Source: Microbacteriaceae bacterium X2B
Lineage (GTDB): Bacteria > Actinomycetota > Actinomycetes > Actinomycetales > Microbacteriaceae
Direction of reading: 5' to 3'
NCBI GenBank assembly: GCA_005502445.1
Contig: SCPB01000005.1
Span: forward strand, 33,946-97,945
DNA: 64,000 bases
The notes below the pieces were generated by a model. The model was not told the origin of the DNA. It worked only from the letters and a program-made list of their open reading frames with translations, and ran no database searches. Position numbers and translations under genes: made by a program. Shown here piece after piece: positions 35,790-43,752 of this stretch (positions within the stretch are counted from its first letter, which is position 1; each line of letters begins with the position of its first letter).

Positions 35790-36689
35790 GTGAGCGTGCA
35801 GAGCGAGGCGAGGGAGTTCCTGACCTCCCGTCGCGCACGCGTGACGCCCGCGCAGGTCGGACTGCCCGCCGGCCCACGACGCCGGGTGCCGGGCCTGCGC
35901 CGCGGCGAGGTCGCCGAGCTCGCGGGAGTGAGCGTCGAGTACTACGGGCGGCTCGAGCGCGGCGACTTGCGCGGGGCCTCGGCCGCAGTGCTCGACGGCC
36001 TCGCCAGAGCGCTGCTGCTCGACGATGCCGAGCGCGAGCACCTTCTGAATCTTGCGCAGGCGCAGACCGACGCCACCGGGCGCGTGCATCGCGAGCGCGC
36101 AGCGCCGCGGCCAGCCCTGCCCGAAAGCCTGCAGTGGTGCCTCGACCGCATCACGGGCGCCCCCTCGATCATCGGCAACAGCCGGTCCGAGCTGGTCGCC
36201 GCGAATCTGCTCGGTCGCGCGCTGTACTCCGACATGCTCGCCGACCGACGCCGGCCGGCGAACTTCGCGCGCTTCGCCTTCCTGGACCCCGCGGCGCACC
36301 GGTTCTACCCCGAGTGGGAGGTCATGGCCGACATCACCGTCGCGATCCTGCGACGGGAGGCCGGCCGCGACCCGCACAGTCGCGCCCTGCACGACCTCGT
36401 CGGCGAACTCTCGACGCTCTCCTCCGAGTTCCGCACCCGCTGGGGCGCCCACCATGTGCGGAGGCACGCCACCGGCGCGAAGCGCTTCTTCCACCACGCC
36501 GTCGGACTGCTCGAGCTCTCGTTCGACAGCTTCACCGTCGTGACAGACGAGGAGCTCACGCTCACCATCTACTCGGCCGCCCCGGGGTCGACGGCCGACG
36601 AGCGGCTGCAGCTGCTCGGTCTCTGGGCCCAGTCGACGTCGCTGCCCGCGGTGGATGCGCGACCCGCGCCCGTCGGCCGCGCCGACTGA
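35790..36689 (+). CDS. XRE-type regulator with MmyB-like ligand domain
   Basis: The 299-residue protein has an N-terminal helix-turn-helix LRRGEVAELAGVSVEYYGRLERGDL with the typical leading PRRRVPGLRRGE. A C-terminal MmyB-type domain of about 180 residues contains SIIGNSRSELVAANLLGRALYSDM and the HHVRRHATGAKRFFHHAVG region. Such regulators bind a small hydrophobic ligand and control an adjacent divergent dehydrogenase gene, here the alcohol dehydrogenase and exporter. TAGCCT (35778-35783) is six bases before the GTG, so the message is probably leaderless. Confidence 0.9.
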   Translation: MSVQSEAREFLTSRRARVTPAQVGLPAGPRRRVPGLRRGEVAELAGVSVEYYGRLERGDLRGASAAVLDGLARALLLDDAEREHLLNLAQAQTDATGRVHRERAAPRPALPESLQWCLDRITGAPSIIGNSRSELVAANLLGRALYSDMLADRRRPANFARFAFLDPAAHRFYPEWEVMADITVAILRREAGRDPHSRALHDLVGELSTLSSEFRTRWGAHHVRRHATGAKRFFHHAVGLLELSFDSFTVVTDEELTLTIYSAAPGSTADERLQLLGLWAQSTSLPAVDARPAPVGRAD

Positions 36690-36701
36690 TCCGCACCGGC
36701 T

Positions 36702-37550
36702 CTACAGATCGACCCCGCGCGAGCGCAGGTCGTCGGCGAAGGCCTGCCGCAGCTCGTCGTCGACCGCGAGGGTCGCCGCGGCGAGCGAGTCGAGCGCCGA
36801 CTCCACTCGCGACGGGCCGATGACGGGCGAGCACCCGGGCATCGCGTCGAGCATCGCGGCGAGCGCGAGCCGATGCACCGAGACCTCGCGTGCGATCGAC
36901 AGCGTCGCGAGCCGCGGCAGGCGCGTCGCGAGCGGCGGCGCCTTGGGGCCGCCGAAGGGGGCGTAGGCGAGGAAGGGAATGCCGGCCGCGACGCAGTACC
37001 GGTACTCGTCGAGGGGGTCGAGCCCGAACGCGAGGCGATCCTGCACGGCGTCGATGCGCGTGATGCCGCGGGCCATCTCGAGCTGCTCGATCGAGGCGTT
37101 CGAGAGGCCGATCGCCTCGATGACGCCCTCGTCGCGCAGCTCGGCGAGCGCCCGTACCGACTCGGCGAGGTCGTCGACGCGGTCGCTGCGGTGCAGCAGC
37201 AGCAGGTTCGGCGGAGCCCCGAGCACCTCTCGGCTGCGCAGCGCATCGCGTCGCAACCGGTCGGCGCTGCCGTCGTTGTCCCACGCGGACGTCCCGACGC
37301 GGAAGTGCCCGGCCTTCGTGACGATCGGGATGCCCGGTGCGCGTTCGCGCGCGGTGGCCGCCAGGCGCTCTCCCGCGGCATCGTCGTCGACCGCGGCGTA
37401 GGCGCGTGCGGTGTCGATCGCCGCCGCGCCGGCGTCGACGGCGGCGGTCACGACGGCGCGGGCCTGCTCGGGGGTGACGCCCGGCGTGAGCACGAGCGAG
37501 GCGACGCCGACGATGACTCCCGGCTGTCGCCCGACCGTCGCCGCTCCCAT
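36702..37550 (-). CDS. Aldo/keto reductase
   Basis: The 282-residue NAD(P)-linked oxidoreductase has AAIDTARAYAAVDD with catalytic Asp and Tyr, VTKAGHFRVG with Lys, LLLLHRSDRVDDLAESVRAL with His, and SPVIGPSRVESA in the coenzyme-binding end. TACGCT six bases ahead of ATG 37550 indicates a leaderless start there; an upstream GTG at 37637 would add unconserved residues. It ends 13 bases from the regulator stop, convergently. The substrate is unknown. Confidence 0.86.
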   Translation of the reverse strand: MGAATVGRQPGVIVGVASLVLTPGVTPEQARAVVTAAVDAGAAAIDTARAYAAVDDDAAGERLAATARERAPGIPIVTKAGHFRVGTSAWDNDGSADRLRRDALRSREVLGAPPNLLLLHRSDRVDDLAESVRALAELRDEGVIEAIGLSNASIEQLEMARGITRIDAVQDRLAFGLDPLDEYRYCVAAGIPFLAYAPFGGPKAPPLATRLPRLATLSIAREVSVHRLALAAMLDAMPGCSPVIGPSRVESALDSLAAATLAVDDELRQAFADDLRSRGVDL

Positions 37551-37637
37551 GATGTGAGCGTAGAGGCTGGTCCGGTCGTGCCGCGCGGACTCGCTGGCGC
37601 GACCCGCCGCCGCCCGCGAGCGCCGCAAGTGGTGCAC

Positions 37638-37648
37638 TTGTCTAACAA
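37638..37648. promoter_or_regulatory. Candidate GntR-type operator upstream of lldD
   Basis: TTGTCTAACAA fits the FadR/GntR-family consensus T-GT-n-AC-A, the type bound by lactate-responsive LldR regulators. It sits between the aldo/keto reductase and lldD, about 160 bases before the lldD ATG, next to the palindrome CAAGTGGTGCACTTG (37626-37640). No LldR gene is in the window. Confidence 0.5.
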
Positions 37649-37690
37649 TCTGCTATGTTCGCCGGAACGCCCTGCCCCCGACCGCCGGGC

Positions 37691-37775
37691 ATCCAAATGA
37701 AGGGAGCGCGGGCCCGAAGGGCGCGTCGCGACGGCGACACGCCGCGCGCGAGCGATGCGCTCCCTTCATTTGGAT
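37691..37775. repeat. CCAAATGAAGGGAG inverted-repeat element, copy 1
   Basis: The arms at 37691-37709 and 37757-37775 are 19 bp and perfectly complementary (ATCCAAATGAAGGGAGCGC). The 47-base centre contains CGCGTCGCGAC and CGACACGCCG. The element lies in the leader of lldD, ending 29 bases before its start, so an RNA copy would fold near the ribosome binding site. Two related copies occur at 55057 and 63764. Confidence 0.9.
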
Positions 37776-37804
37776 TCCACCGCCCCGCTTGAGAGACGAG
37801 CACC

Positions 37805-39037
37805 ATGAAGCGCCGCATCCCCAACCCCCGCGACCTCGCGCCGCTGCTGAACTTCAAGAAGCCCGACTTCGACGCCAAGCGCCGCCGCCTCAACGCGGCC
37901 CTCACGATCGCAGACCTGCGCGCGATCGCCCAGCGCCGCACGCCGAAGGCCCCGTTCGACTACACCGAGGGCGCCGCCGAGGCCGAGATCTCGCTCGCCC
38001 GCGCCCGTCAGGCCTTCGAAGACATCGAGTTCCACCCCGCGATCCTGCGCGACGTGAGCAGCGTCGACACCGGCTGGGAGGTCCTCGGCACGCGCGTCGA
38101 ACTGCCGTTCGGCATCGCCCCGACGGGCTTCACGCGCATGATGCATGCCGAGGGCGAGATCGCCGGGGCGTCCGCGGCCGCTGCGGCGGGCATCCCCTTC
38201 TCGCTGTCGACGATGGGCACGACGAGCATCGAGGATGTCGCGGCCGCGGCAGGCCCGACCGGGCGCAACTGGTTCCAGCTGTACATGTGGAAGGACCGCG
38301 ACAAGTCGATGGCGCTCGTCGACCGCGCGGCCGCCGCCGGGTTCGACACGCTGCTCGTCACCGTCGACGTGCCCGTCGCCGGCGCGCGCCTGCGCGACAA
38401 GCGCAACGGCTTCTCGATCCCGCCGCAGCTGACGGCGGGCACCGTGCTCAACGCGATCCCGCGGCCGGAGTGGTGGATCAACTTCCTCACCACCGAGCCG
38501 CTCGCCTTCGCGAGTCTGTCGACGTGGTCGGGCACGGTCGGCGAGTTGCTCGACGCGATGTTCGACCCCACCGTCACCTACGACGACCTGGCCTGGATCA
38601 AGCAGCAGTGGCCGGGCAAGCTCGTCGTCAAGGGCGTTCAGACAGTGGATGACGCCAAGCGCCTCGCGGCGCTCGGCGTCGACGGCATCACGCTCTCGAA
38701 CCACGGAGGCCGCCAGCTCGACCGCGCGCCGATCCCCTTCCACCTGCTGCCGGAGGTCGTGCGCGAGGTCGGCAACGACACCGAAGTGCACCTCGACACG
38801 GGCATCATGAGCGGCGCCGACATCGTCGCTTCGATCGCGCTCGGGGCCCGTTTCACGCTCATCGGCCGCGCCTACCTCTACGGGCTCATGGCGGGCGGGC
38901 GCGAGGGCGTCGACCGGGCCATCGAGATCCTCGGCGAGCAGGTCGCCCGCACGATGCGCCTGCTCGGCGTGAGCTCGCTCGACGAGCTCGAGCCGAGGCA
39001 CGTGACCCAGTTGCAGCGGCTCGTGCCGCGCGGCTGA
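37805..39037 (+). CDS. lldD: FMN-dependent L-lactate dehydrogenase
   Basis: Membrane-associated flavoenzyme that oxidises L-lactate to pyruvate and passes electrons to the respiratory chain. The 410-residue protein of the alpha-hydroxy-acid oxidase family shows [64 protein letters not shown] and the catalytic motif SNHGGRQLD with His near residue 300. [18 protein letters not shown] and [12 protein letters not shown] close the barrel. It may consume L-lactate made by the rhamnose pathway. An inverted-repeat element occupies its 5' leader. Confidence 0.94.
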   Translation: MKRRIPNPRDLAPLLNFKKPDFDAKRRRLNAALTIADLRAIAQRRTPKAPFDYTEGAAEAEISLARARQAFEDIEFHPAILRDVSSVDTGWEVLGTRVELPFGIAPTGFTRMMHAEGEIAGASAAAAAGIPFSLSTMGTTSIEDVAAAAGPTGRNWFQLYMWKDRDKSMALVDRAAAAGFDTLLVTVDVPVAGARLRDKRNGFSIPPQLTAGTVLNAIPRPEWWINFLTTEPLAFASLSTWSGTVGELLDAMFDPTVTYDDLAWIKQQWPGKLVVKGVQTVDDAKRLAALGVDGITLSNHGGRQLDRAPIPFHLLPEVVREVGNDTEVHLDTGIMSGADIVASIALGARFTLIGRAYLYGLMAGGREGVDRAIEILGEQVARTMRLLGVSSLDELEPRHVTQLQRLVPRG

Positions 39038-39047
39038 CCCCGACGCT

Positions 39048-39081
39048 CCCGTCGCGACGCTGTGGTGGTCGTCGCGACGGG
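39048..39081 (+). terminator. Hairpin downstream of lldD
   Basis: CCCGTCGCGAC (39048-39058) and GTCGCGACGGG (39071-39081) make a perfect 11-bp stem with a 12-base loop, starting 11 bases after the lldD stop. It has no U-run, in line with the U-less stem-loop terminators common in actinobacteria. Confidence 0.65.
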
Positions 39082-39110
39082 GGCGGCGGCTGGCGACATC
39101 TCGATCGGGT

Positions 39111-39141
39111 CATGTAAAGATCTGCGGCGATTTTTTACATG
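39111..39141. promoter_or_regulatory. CATGTAAA / TTTACATG inverted repeat upstream of the LLM gene
   Basis: The perfect 8-bp inverted repeat CATGTAAA (39111-39118) and TTTACATG (39134-39141), 15 bases apart, lies about 100 bases before the LLM start in an unusually AT-rich patch. The geometry (two helical turns between half-site centres) suits a dimeric repressor. Its binding protein is unknown. Confidence 0.55.
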
Positions 39142-39241
39142 AAACCGCGACATGCGAACGGAGTTTGCACGAACAGCCGACGGCGACCCCGAACCCGCGC
39201 CGTCTAGGCTCGAACGCACCGCCACTCCGGGAGGAGCATCC

Positions 39242-40165
39242 ATGCAGTTCTGCGCGTTCACCGAGCCCCAGCAGGGCGCCGACTACGACACCCAGCTCGC
39301 CCACGCGCAACGGGCCGAGCAGCTCGGCTTCGACGGCTGGTTCCGCTCGGACCACTACATGGTCATGGGCGGCGGCGACGGGCTGCCCGGGCCCACCGAA
39401 GCGTGGACGACGCTCGCAGGGCTCGCCCGCGAGACCTCCCGGCTGCGGCTCGGCACGCTCGTGTCGTCGGCGACGTACCGCGTGCCGGGCATCCTCGCGA
39501 TCCAGGTCGCGCAGGTCGACGCGATGTCGCACGGGCGGGTCGAGCTCGGCCTCGGCACCGGCTGGTACGCGGCCGAGCACGCGGCCTACGGCATCCCCTT
39601 CCCCGAGAAGCGGTTCGGGATGCTCGAGGAGCAGCTCGCGATCGTGACGGGCCTCTGGGCCACCCCGGCCGGCGCGACCTTCTCGTTCGAGGGCGAGCAC
39701 TACAGCCTGCTCGACTCCCCCGCCCTGCCGAAGCCCGCGCAGAGCACCGTGCCCGTGATCGTCGGTGGCGGCGGGCCGCGACGCACCCCGCAGCTGGCCG
39801 CGCGCTACGCGACCGAGTTCAACATCGGCTTCGTCGACGAGGCGACGATCGCGCAGAAGTTCGCGACCGTGCGCGCCGCATGCCTCGAAGAGGCTCGCGA
39901 CCCGGCGACCCTGCGGCTCTCGGTCGCGCTGCCGACCATCGTCGCCGACGACGAGGCGACGCTCCGCCGCCGGTGCGCGGCCGCCGGCTTCGACCCCGGC
40001 TCGGCGCACGACGCCCGGCTCGTGGGCACGCCGACGCAGGTCGCCGCGAAGCTCGAACGGCTGCGCGCCCTCGGCGCCGAGCGCGTCTACCTGCAGACCG
40101 TCGACATGACCGACCTCTACCACCTCGACCTCATCGCGCGCGAGGTCATCGCGCGCGTCTCGTGA
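39242..40165 (+). CDS. LLM-class flavin/F420-dependent oxidoreductase
   Basis: The 307-residue luciferase-like monooxygenase-fold enzyme has HAQRAEQLGFDGWFRSDHYMV near the N-terminus, RLGTLVSSATYRVPGILA, MSHGRVELGLGTGWYAAEHAAYGIPFP (given in part) and VPVIVGGGGPRRTPQLAARY. Actinobacterial members of this type often use F420, but FMN is possible and cannot be decided here. GGAGGAG precedes the ATG at 39242. The reading frame is followed after 11 bases by a serine hydrolase gene, so an operon of three genes to 41816 is likely. Confidence 0.88.
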   Translation: MQFCAFTEPQQGADYDTQLAHAQRAEQLGFDGWFRSDHYMVMGGGDGLPGPTEAWTTLAGLARETSRLRLGTLVSSATYRVPGILAIQVAQVDAMSHGRVELGLGTGWYAAEHAAYGIPFPEKRFGMLEEQLAIVTGLWATPAGATFSFEGEHYSLLDSPALPKPAQSTVPVIVGGGGPRRTPQLAARYATEFNIGFVDEATIAQKFATVRAACLEEARDPATLRLSVALPTIVADDEATLRRRCAAAGFDPGSAHDARLVGTPTQVAAKLERLRALGAERVYLQTVDMTDLYHLDLIAREVIARVS

Positions 40166-40176
40166 GCGGAGCATCC

Positions 40177-41154
40177 ATGACCCGCACTTTCGGCCACGCC
40201 CTCGACTGGACGCGCGCACGCGTCGACTCCGGCCAGCTGCCGACCGCCGTGATCGGCGTCGCCGACGCCTCGGGCGTGCTCGCCCTTGAGGCCTACGGCT
40301 CAGGCGGCGGACGCCGCGCGAGCGTCGACGACCGCTACGCGCTGTACTCCGTCACGAAGCCGCTCAGCGGGCTGACCGCGGCGCGCGCCATCGAACGCGG
40401 CCTGCTGACGAGCGAGACGCCGCTGCGGGATGCCCTGCCGCAGTCGCCCGCGGGCGCCGTGACCCTCGGGCAGCTGCTGAGCCACACCTCGGGCCTCGTC
40501 GACATCGACCTCGCCGACCGCCGACCGCTGCGGGAGGCGCTCGCCGCCGCGACCCTCGAATCGGTTCCCGGCACGGTGCGCCGATACAACAACCTCGCCT
40601 TCGAGGGCGTCGCCGCGATCGTCGAGCACGCGACCGGAACCGGGTTCCTCGACGAGTTCGCGGCGATGGCCGATGGCGCCGGCGCCGGCACGCTCTCGTT
40701 CGACCCGGCCGACGCGCACACCGTGCACGACGCCGACCTCGCCGGGCACGACGTGCAGGCGATGTTCGAGGCGAAGCACCCCGCGGCCGGCGCGATCGGC
40801 ACGGTGCACGACCTGCTCGCGATCGGCCGCTCGCTCCTCGCGGGCGACGGACGCCTCGTGCACCCGACCACGCTCGCGGCCATGCTGCGGCCGCGCACCC
40901 TCGGCCTGCCCGTGCTCGACGCCGACCCCGTGAAGCACTTCGACCAGTTCGGGCTCGCCTTCAAGCTGCCGCGCGACCCCGGCCTGCTCGACCACTCGGT
41001 GTTCGGCCACGACGGCTGGTCGGGCACGCAGTTCTGGGTCTCTCCGGCCGCGGGGCTGTGCGTCGTGGCGCTCACGAACCGGCTCGACTCGTGGCGGCCC
41101 GAGGTCGGCGTCGAGTGGGCCCAGTTGCTCAACGCCGTGTTCTCGGCACCATGA
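40177..41154 (+). CDS. Beta-lactamase-related serine hydrolase
   Basis: The 325-residue protein of the class C beta-lactamase/esterase family has the nucleophile motif YSVTKPLSG (Ser-x-x-Lys near 63-66), LLSHTSGLVDID and RRYNNLAFEGVAAIVE with the Tyr-x-Asn motif, and a C-terminal FGHDGWSGTQFW in place of the KTG box. There is no signal peptide, so it is intracellular. It may be an esterase or amidase. An alternative GTG start at 40162 overlaps the LLM stop. It is coupled by ATGA to the next hydrolase. Confidence 0.88.
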   Translation: MTRTFGHALDWTRARVDSGQLPTAVIGVADASGVLALEAYGSGGGRRASVDDRYALYSVTKPLSGLTAARAIERGLLTSETPLRDALPQSPAGAVTLGQLLSHTSGLVDIDLADRRPLREALAAATLESVPGTVRRYNNLAFEGVAAIVEHATGTGFLDEFAAMADGAGAGTLSFDPADAHTVHDADLAGHDVQAMFEAKHPAAGAIGTVHDLLAIGRSLLAGDGRLVHPTTLAAMLRPRTLGLPVLDADPVKHFDQFGLAFKLPRDPGLLDHSVFGHDGWSGTQFWVSPAAGLCVVALTNRLDSWRPEVGVEWAQLLNAVFSAP

Positions 41155-41816
41155 GCGACGCGGCGGCGCGGCCGCGCACCCACGTCATCGTGCTGCCCGG
41201 CGGAGGCTACGCGCGCCTGGCCGACCACGAAGGCGAGCCCGTGGCCGACTGGCTGCGCTCGCTCGGGCTCGAGGCGAGCGTGCTGCGCTACCCCGTGACG
41301 ACCCGCCACCCGGGGCCCCTGCACGCCGTGCGCTCCCGCGTGGGCGAGCTGCGCGCCGACGGGGTGCGGCGGCTGGGCATCCTCGGGTTCTCGGCCGGAG
41401 GCCACCTCGCCGGACACGCCGCCGTCAGCGGCCTCGTCGACGCGGCCGTCCTCGGCTACCCCGTCGTGTCGATGCAGCTGCCGACCCACGCGGGCTCGCG
41501 CGAGCAGCTCATCGGTCGGCGCGCCTGGCCGTGGGTTCGACGTGCTACCTCGATCGACCGGCTCGTGACGATGGGCGCTCCGCCGATGTTCATCTGGCAC
41601 ACCGCGGCCGATGAGCCCGTGCCGGTCGAGCACTCGTACCGGCTCGGGCGCGCCCTCGCGGCGCACGGTGTGCCGCACGCGCTGCACGTCTACCCGCACG
41701 GGCGCCACGGTCTCGGCCTCGTCGACGGCGTCGCGGGTGGGTCGGAGGCCGGGATCGCGCGGCACTGGACGCGCGACTGCGCCGAGTGGCTGCGCGAGCT
41801 CGGGTGGATCGACTGA
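41151..41816 (+). CDS. Alpha/beta hydrolase (esterase/BD-FAE-like)
   Basis: The 221-residue hydrolase has the oxyanion motif VIVLPGGGYARLADHE, the nucleophile elbow GFSAGGHLAGHAA, and IWHTAADEPVPVEHSYRLGRAL with the Asp, followed by YPHGRHGLGL with the His. The triad is complete. It belongs to the short-chain esterase and lipase group and lacks a signal peptide. Its ATG overlaps the serine hydrolase stop. The shared operon with an LLM enzyme hints at degradation of an ester-containing compound. Confidence 0.88.
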   Translation: MSDAAARPRTHVIVLPGGGYARLADHEGEPVADWLRSLGLEASVLRYPVTTRHPGPLHAVRSRVGELRADGVRRLGILGFSAGGHLAGHAAVSGLVDAAVLGYPVVSMQLPTHAGSREQLIGRRAWPWVRRATSIDRLVTMGAPPMFIWHTAADEPVPVEHSYRLGRALAAHGVPHALHVYPHGRHGLGLVDGVAGGSEAGIARHWTRDCAEWLRELGWID

Positions 41817-41850
41817 GCAGTGCCGCGCCGGGCTCTCGCGCGCCGAGGGC

Positions 41851-42723
41851 TCAGGCGCGACGCGCGCCGGGCGACCACGCGGCCGGCTGCCGCGCATCCA
41901 CCGCCCTGATGACGAGCACCGAGGCCCAGACGAGCGCGATGCCGACCGCGCACACGACCACGAGCAGCGTGAGACCCGCCGACCCCGCGCTGATGCCGAC
42001 GCCGACGAGCGCATAGGTCACGGTGAGCGCGTAGACGACCGAGGCGCGCGAGCCGAGCACGAAGCCGACCGCGAGCCCGGTGGCGGCCGCCAGCACGAGC
42101 GCCTGCCAGGTCAGCCCCCACGCCGTGTCGACGGGAGCCCCCGCACCCTGCACGACCGTCGCGATCTGCACGAAGAACGCCATCGAGGTCCAGCCCGAGT
42201 AGGTGCCGAGCATCAGGTGCAGCAGCCCGCGCTCGAGCGGGTTCCACGACTCGAGCTCGTCGCGGGCGCGCACCACGCGCGTCCAGGCGACGACGTGCGC
42301 GCCGATGATGACGACGAAGACGACGAGCCCGAGCGGATTCTGCTGCCCGAGCGACGCCGTCGCGAGCCACAGCGAGAAGCACGCGACGACGACCGCCATC
42401 GGCCCGGCGATGCGGTCGCGGATGCCCGGGTGCGGCATGAGGGTCGACCCGCGCGCCTGCGCGATCGCGTAGGCGATGCTCGCGACGATGATGAGGCCCC
42501 AGATCGCGAACCACGGCCCCGGCGGCACGAGGGGCGAGAACTCGGCCCCCGACTGCAGCTCGGTCGGCGAGAGCCAGTCGAACACGAGCGACGAGACCGG
42601 CTGACCGATCGCGAGCACGACGAACAGGTACCGCAGCCGCAGCCGCCGCTTCTCGTCGGCGCTGCGCGTCGCGCGCGCGGGGATCGACACCGAGCCCGTG
42701 TCGGTCAAGGATGCTGTGCGCAC
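41851..42723 (-). CDS. Multi-pass membrane protein, distantly TspO/tryptophan-rich-sensory-like
   Basis: The 290-residue protein has about eight hydrophobic segments. The stretch SPLVPPGPWFAIWGLIIVAS resembles the long tryptophan-rich sensory proteins that carry a PAGYxFxIWGLIY motif, and YSGWTSMAFFVQIA is a second conserved-looking region. I see no catalytic motif. The GTG at 42723 is favoured since AGGGAGG precedes it; a longer frame continues upstream to 42807. It ends convergently with the esterase gene. The function is unknown and the family link is tentative. Confidence 0.7.
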   Translation of the reverse strand: MRTASLTDTGSVSIPARATRSADEKRRLRLRYLFVVLAIGQPVSSLVFDWLSPTELQSGAEFSPLVPPGPWFAIWGLIIVASIAYAIAQARGSTLMPHPGIRDRIAGPMAVVVACFSLWLATASLGQQNPLGLVVFVVIIGAHVVAWTRVVRARDELESWNPLERGLLHLMLGTYSGWTSMAFFVQIATVVQGAGAPVDTAWGLTWQALVLAAATGLAVGFVLGSRASVVYALTVTYALVGVGISAGSAGLTLLVVVCAVGIALVWASVLVIRAVDARQPAAWSPGARRA

Positions 42724-42858
42724 CTCTCCGACCTCCCTTCGCGACCGCGCGGGAGTTCTCGCGCGCCTCGCCCGAGCTGTTCGCTCCGCGGCGCGCGGTC
42801 GCCTCACGGCCAGAGTAGGCCCGTCAGCGCGAACCGGGAACCATGAGGACCCGCGTGT

Positions 42859-43752
42859 TCACCCGCGCGATGCGCCGACGACGCCGGCGAGCGCCACCAC
42901 CAGCTGCCGTCGGCTCGGAGTGCCGCGCAGCCCCTCCTCGGTGCGGTAGACGCGGCACGCGAGCTCGGTCGTCGTCTGGCCCGTCGAGAACGGGTCGGCG
43001 CCGTCGACGAGGATCGTCGGCGACCCCGCGAAGGGCACCGCCGCCGCCTCGTCGGGCGAGGCGAGGAGGCGCTCGACGACGCGCACGCCGCCCGCGCCGA
43101 GTTCGGCGAGCGCCGCGCGCACGTCGTCGACGGTCTGCTGCCAGTTCGGGCACTCGTCGATGTGCAGCACCTCGACCACGCGGTCGCTCGCCGCGCCCGC
43201 CGTCTTCTCCGCCGCGGTCTCGCTCATCGTCGTCTCGCTCTCTGCTCGATCGGTCACGTCGTCGCGGCCCGGCCCGGGCACGGCGAGCCCAGCGTACGCG
43301 AGACCCTCGTCGACGAGCTCGACGCGCTCGAGGCCGGCGACCTCGTCGAGTGCGAACCAGCGCACGTCGTCGGTCGTGCCATCCCGCTCGACAGCGAGGG
43401 CGCCGCCGACGATCGTGCAGCGGTAGACGATGCGCAGCGCCTGCAGGTCGCGGCCCGGGCCGGGAATGCGCCGCGCGCCCGGGATGAGGATCGACCCGAC
43501 GCCGAGGATGCCGTCGACGCGCACGTCGAAGCCGGTCTCCTCCTGCACCTCGCGCACGACGGTCTGCTCGGGGTGCTCGCCGGGCTCCACGCCGCCGCCG
43601 GGGAGGGTCCACCCGCCGTACGCGCCCTCGCGCCAGTGGGCCAGCAGCACACCGCGCTCGTCGTGCACGATCGCGTAGGCGCCGACGCGGAGGTCGACGA
43701 CGCCGAGCTCGTCGGCGGGGAGGTCGGTCGGCTCGGCGCCCTCGCCGCTCAC
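42859..43752 (-). CDS. Nudix hydrolase fused to a thioredoxin-like domain
   Basis: The N-terminal half (about residues 20-150) is a Nudix domain with GGGVEPGEHPEQTVVREVQEETGF, which retains the Glu-rich GX5EX7REUXEEXGU pattern. An acidic linker follows. The C-terminal half (about 190-290) reads VVEVLHIDECPNWQQTVDDV, VPFAGSPTILVDGADPFS and ACRVYRTEEGL, a thioredoxin-like fold with a single N-terminal Cys. No stop separates the halves; an internal ATG before the second half could give a separate product. The GTG at 43752 overlaps the upstream acyl-CoA dehydrogenase-like gene. Confidence 0.83.
   Translation of the reverse strand: MSGEGAEPTDLPADELGVVDLRVGAYAIVHDERGVLLAHWREGAYGGWTLPGGGVEPGEHPEQTVVREVQEETGFDVRVDGILGVGSILIPGARRIPGPGRDLQALRIVYRCTIVGGALAVERDGTTDDVRWFALDEVAGLERVELVDEGLAYAGLAVPGPGRDDVTDRAESETTMSETAAEKTAGAASDRVVEVLHIDECPNWQQTVDDVRAALAELGAGGVRVVERLLASPDEAAAVPFAGSPTILVDGADPFSTGQTTTELACRVYRTEEGLRGTPSRRQLVVALAGVVGASRG

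Noticed and set aside
35652..36497. N-terminal extension of the alcohol dehydrogenase across the divergent regulator
   Set aside because: It would run antisense to the regulator gene, has no motif, and a GTG with a Shine-Dalgarno sequence exists at 35651.
37551..37637. Longer start for the aldo/keto reductase at a GTG
   Set aside because: The extra residues are unconserved, and a TACGCT box six bases before the ATG at 37550 marks a leaderless start.
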